Source: Nitrospiraceae bacterium (GTDB lineage: Bacteria; Nitrospirota; Nitrospiria; Nitrospirales; Nitrospiraceae). Taken from it: DNA of 6,568 nt. The position numbers were made by a program, and so were the translations under genes. The DNA lies in assembly GCA_025934615.1 (NCBI GenBank), contig JAICXS010000112.1, positions 1 to 6,568 of the forward strand, in the 5' to 3' direction. Shown here piece by piece: positions 5,438 to 6,568 of this stretch; position 1 is the first letter of the stretch, and each line of letters begins with the position of its first letter. The notes under the pieces are model-generated. The model saw nothing but the letters and a program-made list of their open reading frames with translations. It did no database searches and was not told the origin of the DNA.

Positions 5438-6568
5438 ATGAAACGGATCGTCATTCTCGGATCGACCGGCTCTATCGGGACGAGCACATTAGATATCGTC
5501 TCGAAATTCCCCGACGAGTTTCAGGTCATCGGCCTGACCGCCGGCACGAATGACGTGAAACTCGAAGAACAAGTTCGCACGTTCAAGCCGCAAGCCGTTG
5601 CACTCTCCGACGAGGCCGCCGCCGATCGTCTTCGAGCCCGATGCCAAGACATTCGGATAGATGTGTTCGGCGGACAAGGAGGTGTCGCTCAAGTCGCCGG
5701 CTTATCCAATGGCGAACTTGTCGTATCCGCCATCGTGGGAGGGGCCGGGCTCATGCCGACGCTCGCCGCGATACGAGCCGGAAAGTGTGTGGCCTTGGCG
5801 AATAAAGAACCCATGGTCATGGCCGGTCGATTGATGCAGGAGGAAGCCCGCAAACATGGTGTCCGCATTTTGCCGGTGGATAGCGAGCACAGCGCCATTT
5901 TTCAATCGCTGCAGGGGCACCGCAAGGAGGATGTCCGCCGACTGATTTTGACGGCGTCCGGGGGACCGCTCTGGGAGATGGCGCCCGAAGAGATCCGCGA
6001 GGTGAAACCGGAGCGAGCCTTACAGCATCCCAACTGGAAGATGGGCGCAAAGATTACCATCGATTCTGCCACCCTCATGAACAAGGGACTCGAAGTCGTA
6101 GAAGCGCGATGGCTCTTCGATCTGCCCGCCTCGCAGATCGATGTCTTAGTTCATCGCGAAAGCATCATTCATTCTCTGGTAGAATATATCGATGGATCGG
6201 TGATCGCACAGCTCGGCCTGCCCGACATGCGGACCCCCATTTCGTATGCGATGAAGTACCCGGCTCGTATGGCCCTCGATTTACCGTCGTTGGATTTAGC
6301 TGCAATCGGCAAATTAACGTTTCAGTCCCCCGACCACGATCGATTTCCGTGTTTGGGATTAGGATATGAAGCCTTGCGTGTAGGTGGGACCATGCCGGCC
6401 ACCTTGAATGCCGCCAATGAAATTGCCGTAGCGGCCTATTTGCAGGAACAGATCGCATTCCATGATATTGCCGAAGTCATCCGAAGCACGATGGATGCGC
6501 ATACTCCGCGAGAGGTCGAGAGCATCGACGATGCCTTGGAAACCGATCGTTGGGCTCGCGAGAAAGCC
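5438..6568 (+). CDS. dxr: 1-deoxy-D-xylulose 5-phosphate reductoisomerase, 3' end cut by window edge
   Basis: Dxr (IspC) converts 1-deoxy-D-xylulose 5-phosphate to 2-C-methyl-D-erythritol 4-phosphate with NADPH and a divalent metal, the committed step of the MEP pathway and the fosmidomycin target; it is cytosolic. Visible are 377 codons with no stop; the family is usually 385-400 residues, so only the tail is missing. The NADPH loop is GSTGSIG (8-14), followed by ALANKEP (119-125). Metal ligands are Asp148 and Glu150 (PVDSEHSAIFQ) and Glu219 (MNKGLE). Substrate residues include Ser174 (TASGG), His197 and Trp200 of the flap HPNWKMG, and Ser210, Asn215 and Lys216. In these last segments numbering is offset by 12 from the E. 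coli enzyme. It lies 103 bp downstream of cdsA on the same strand and supplies isopentenyl diphosphate that UppS uses. The NKE motif is followed by Pro-Met where many homologues have Ser/Thr-Leu. Confidence 0.97.
   Translation, partial: MKRIVILGSTGSIGTSTLDIVSKFPDEFQVIGLTAGTNDVKLEEQVRTFKPQAVALSDEAAADRLRARCQDIRIDVFGGQGGVAQVAGLSNGELVVSAIVGGAGLMPTLAAIRAGKCVALANKEPMVMAGRLMQEEARKHGVRILPVDSEHSAIFQSLQGHRKEDVRRLILTASGGPLWEMAPEEIREVKPERALQHPNWKMGAKITIDSATLMNKGLEVVEARWLFDLPASQIDVLVHRESIIHSLVEYIDGSVIAQLGLPDMRTPISYAMKYPARMALDLPSLDLAAIGKLTFQSPDHDRFPCLGLGYEALRVGGTMPATLNAANEIAVAAYLQEQIAFHDIAEVIRSTMDAHTPREVESIDDALETDRWAREKA

Overview
The window (6568 bp, GC-rich but not extreme) is ordinary, tightly packed bacterial chromosome. 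It holds two divergent gene blocks separated by a spacer of about 200 bp. All six genes belong to recognisable families. I see no tRNA, rRNA, CRISPR array, transposase, phage gene or attachment site, and no gene-free stretch longer than 300 bp. The genes fit a Gram-negative bacterium that uses the MEP isoprenoid route. The heptad-spaced CAGC/GCTG palindromic repeat between cdsA and dxr, together with the protein style, makes me suspect Nitrospira or a relative (Nitrospirota). That assignment is inference from memory, not proven by the window.

Left block, minus strand, read from about 3488 down to 1: tldD, then tldE (pmbA), then a dienelactone-hydrolase-family gene that runs off the left edge. 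tldD and tldE are separated by 2 bp and look translationally coupled. They encode the two halves of the TldD/TldE metalloprotease: TldD carries the zinc motif HEAIGH, and TldE lacks it. The hydrolase follows after 55 bp with its own ribosome-binding site and has the intact Glu/Cys/Asp/His residue set of its family.

Spacer, 3489-3688: each side has a plausible sigma-70-type promoter (TATACT box for tldD; TTGACT-17-TAGACT for uppS). An 8-bp perfect inverted repeat lies between the two -35 boxes and could be a shared regulatory site.

Right block, plus strand, 3689 to the right edge: uppS (cis-prenyltransferase making the C55 lipid carrier), cdsA (CDP-diacylglycerol synthase; 4-bp GTGA overlap with uppS), a 103-bp gap holding the repeat hairpin, then dxr (first committed MEP-pathway enzyme; open at the right edge, with essentially all catalytic residues inside the window). 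Together they cover isoprenoid precursor supply, the lipid carrier for peptidoglycan and other wall polymers, and the phospholipid precursor CDP-diacylglycerol, so this is an envelope-lipid operon. In many bacteria rseP/proS follow and pyrH/frr precede this set; here uppS comes first, directly after its own promoter.

I found no clear candidate for a new biological system. The most interesting items are the heptad repeat hairpin inside the uppS-cdsA-dxr unit, the coupling of a dienelactone-hydrolase-like enzyme to TldD/TldE, and the shared divergent control region.
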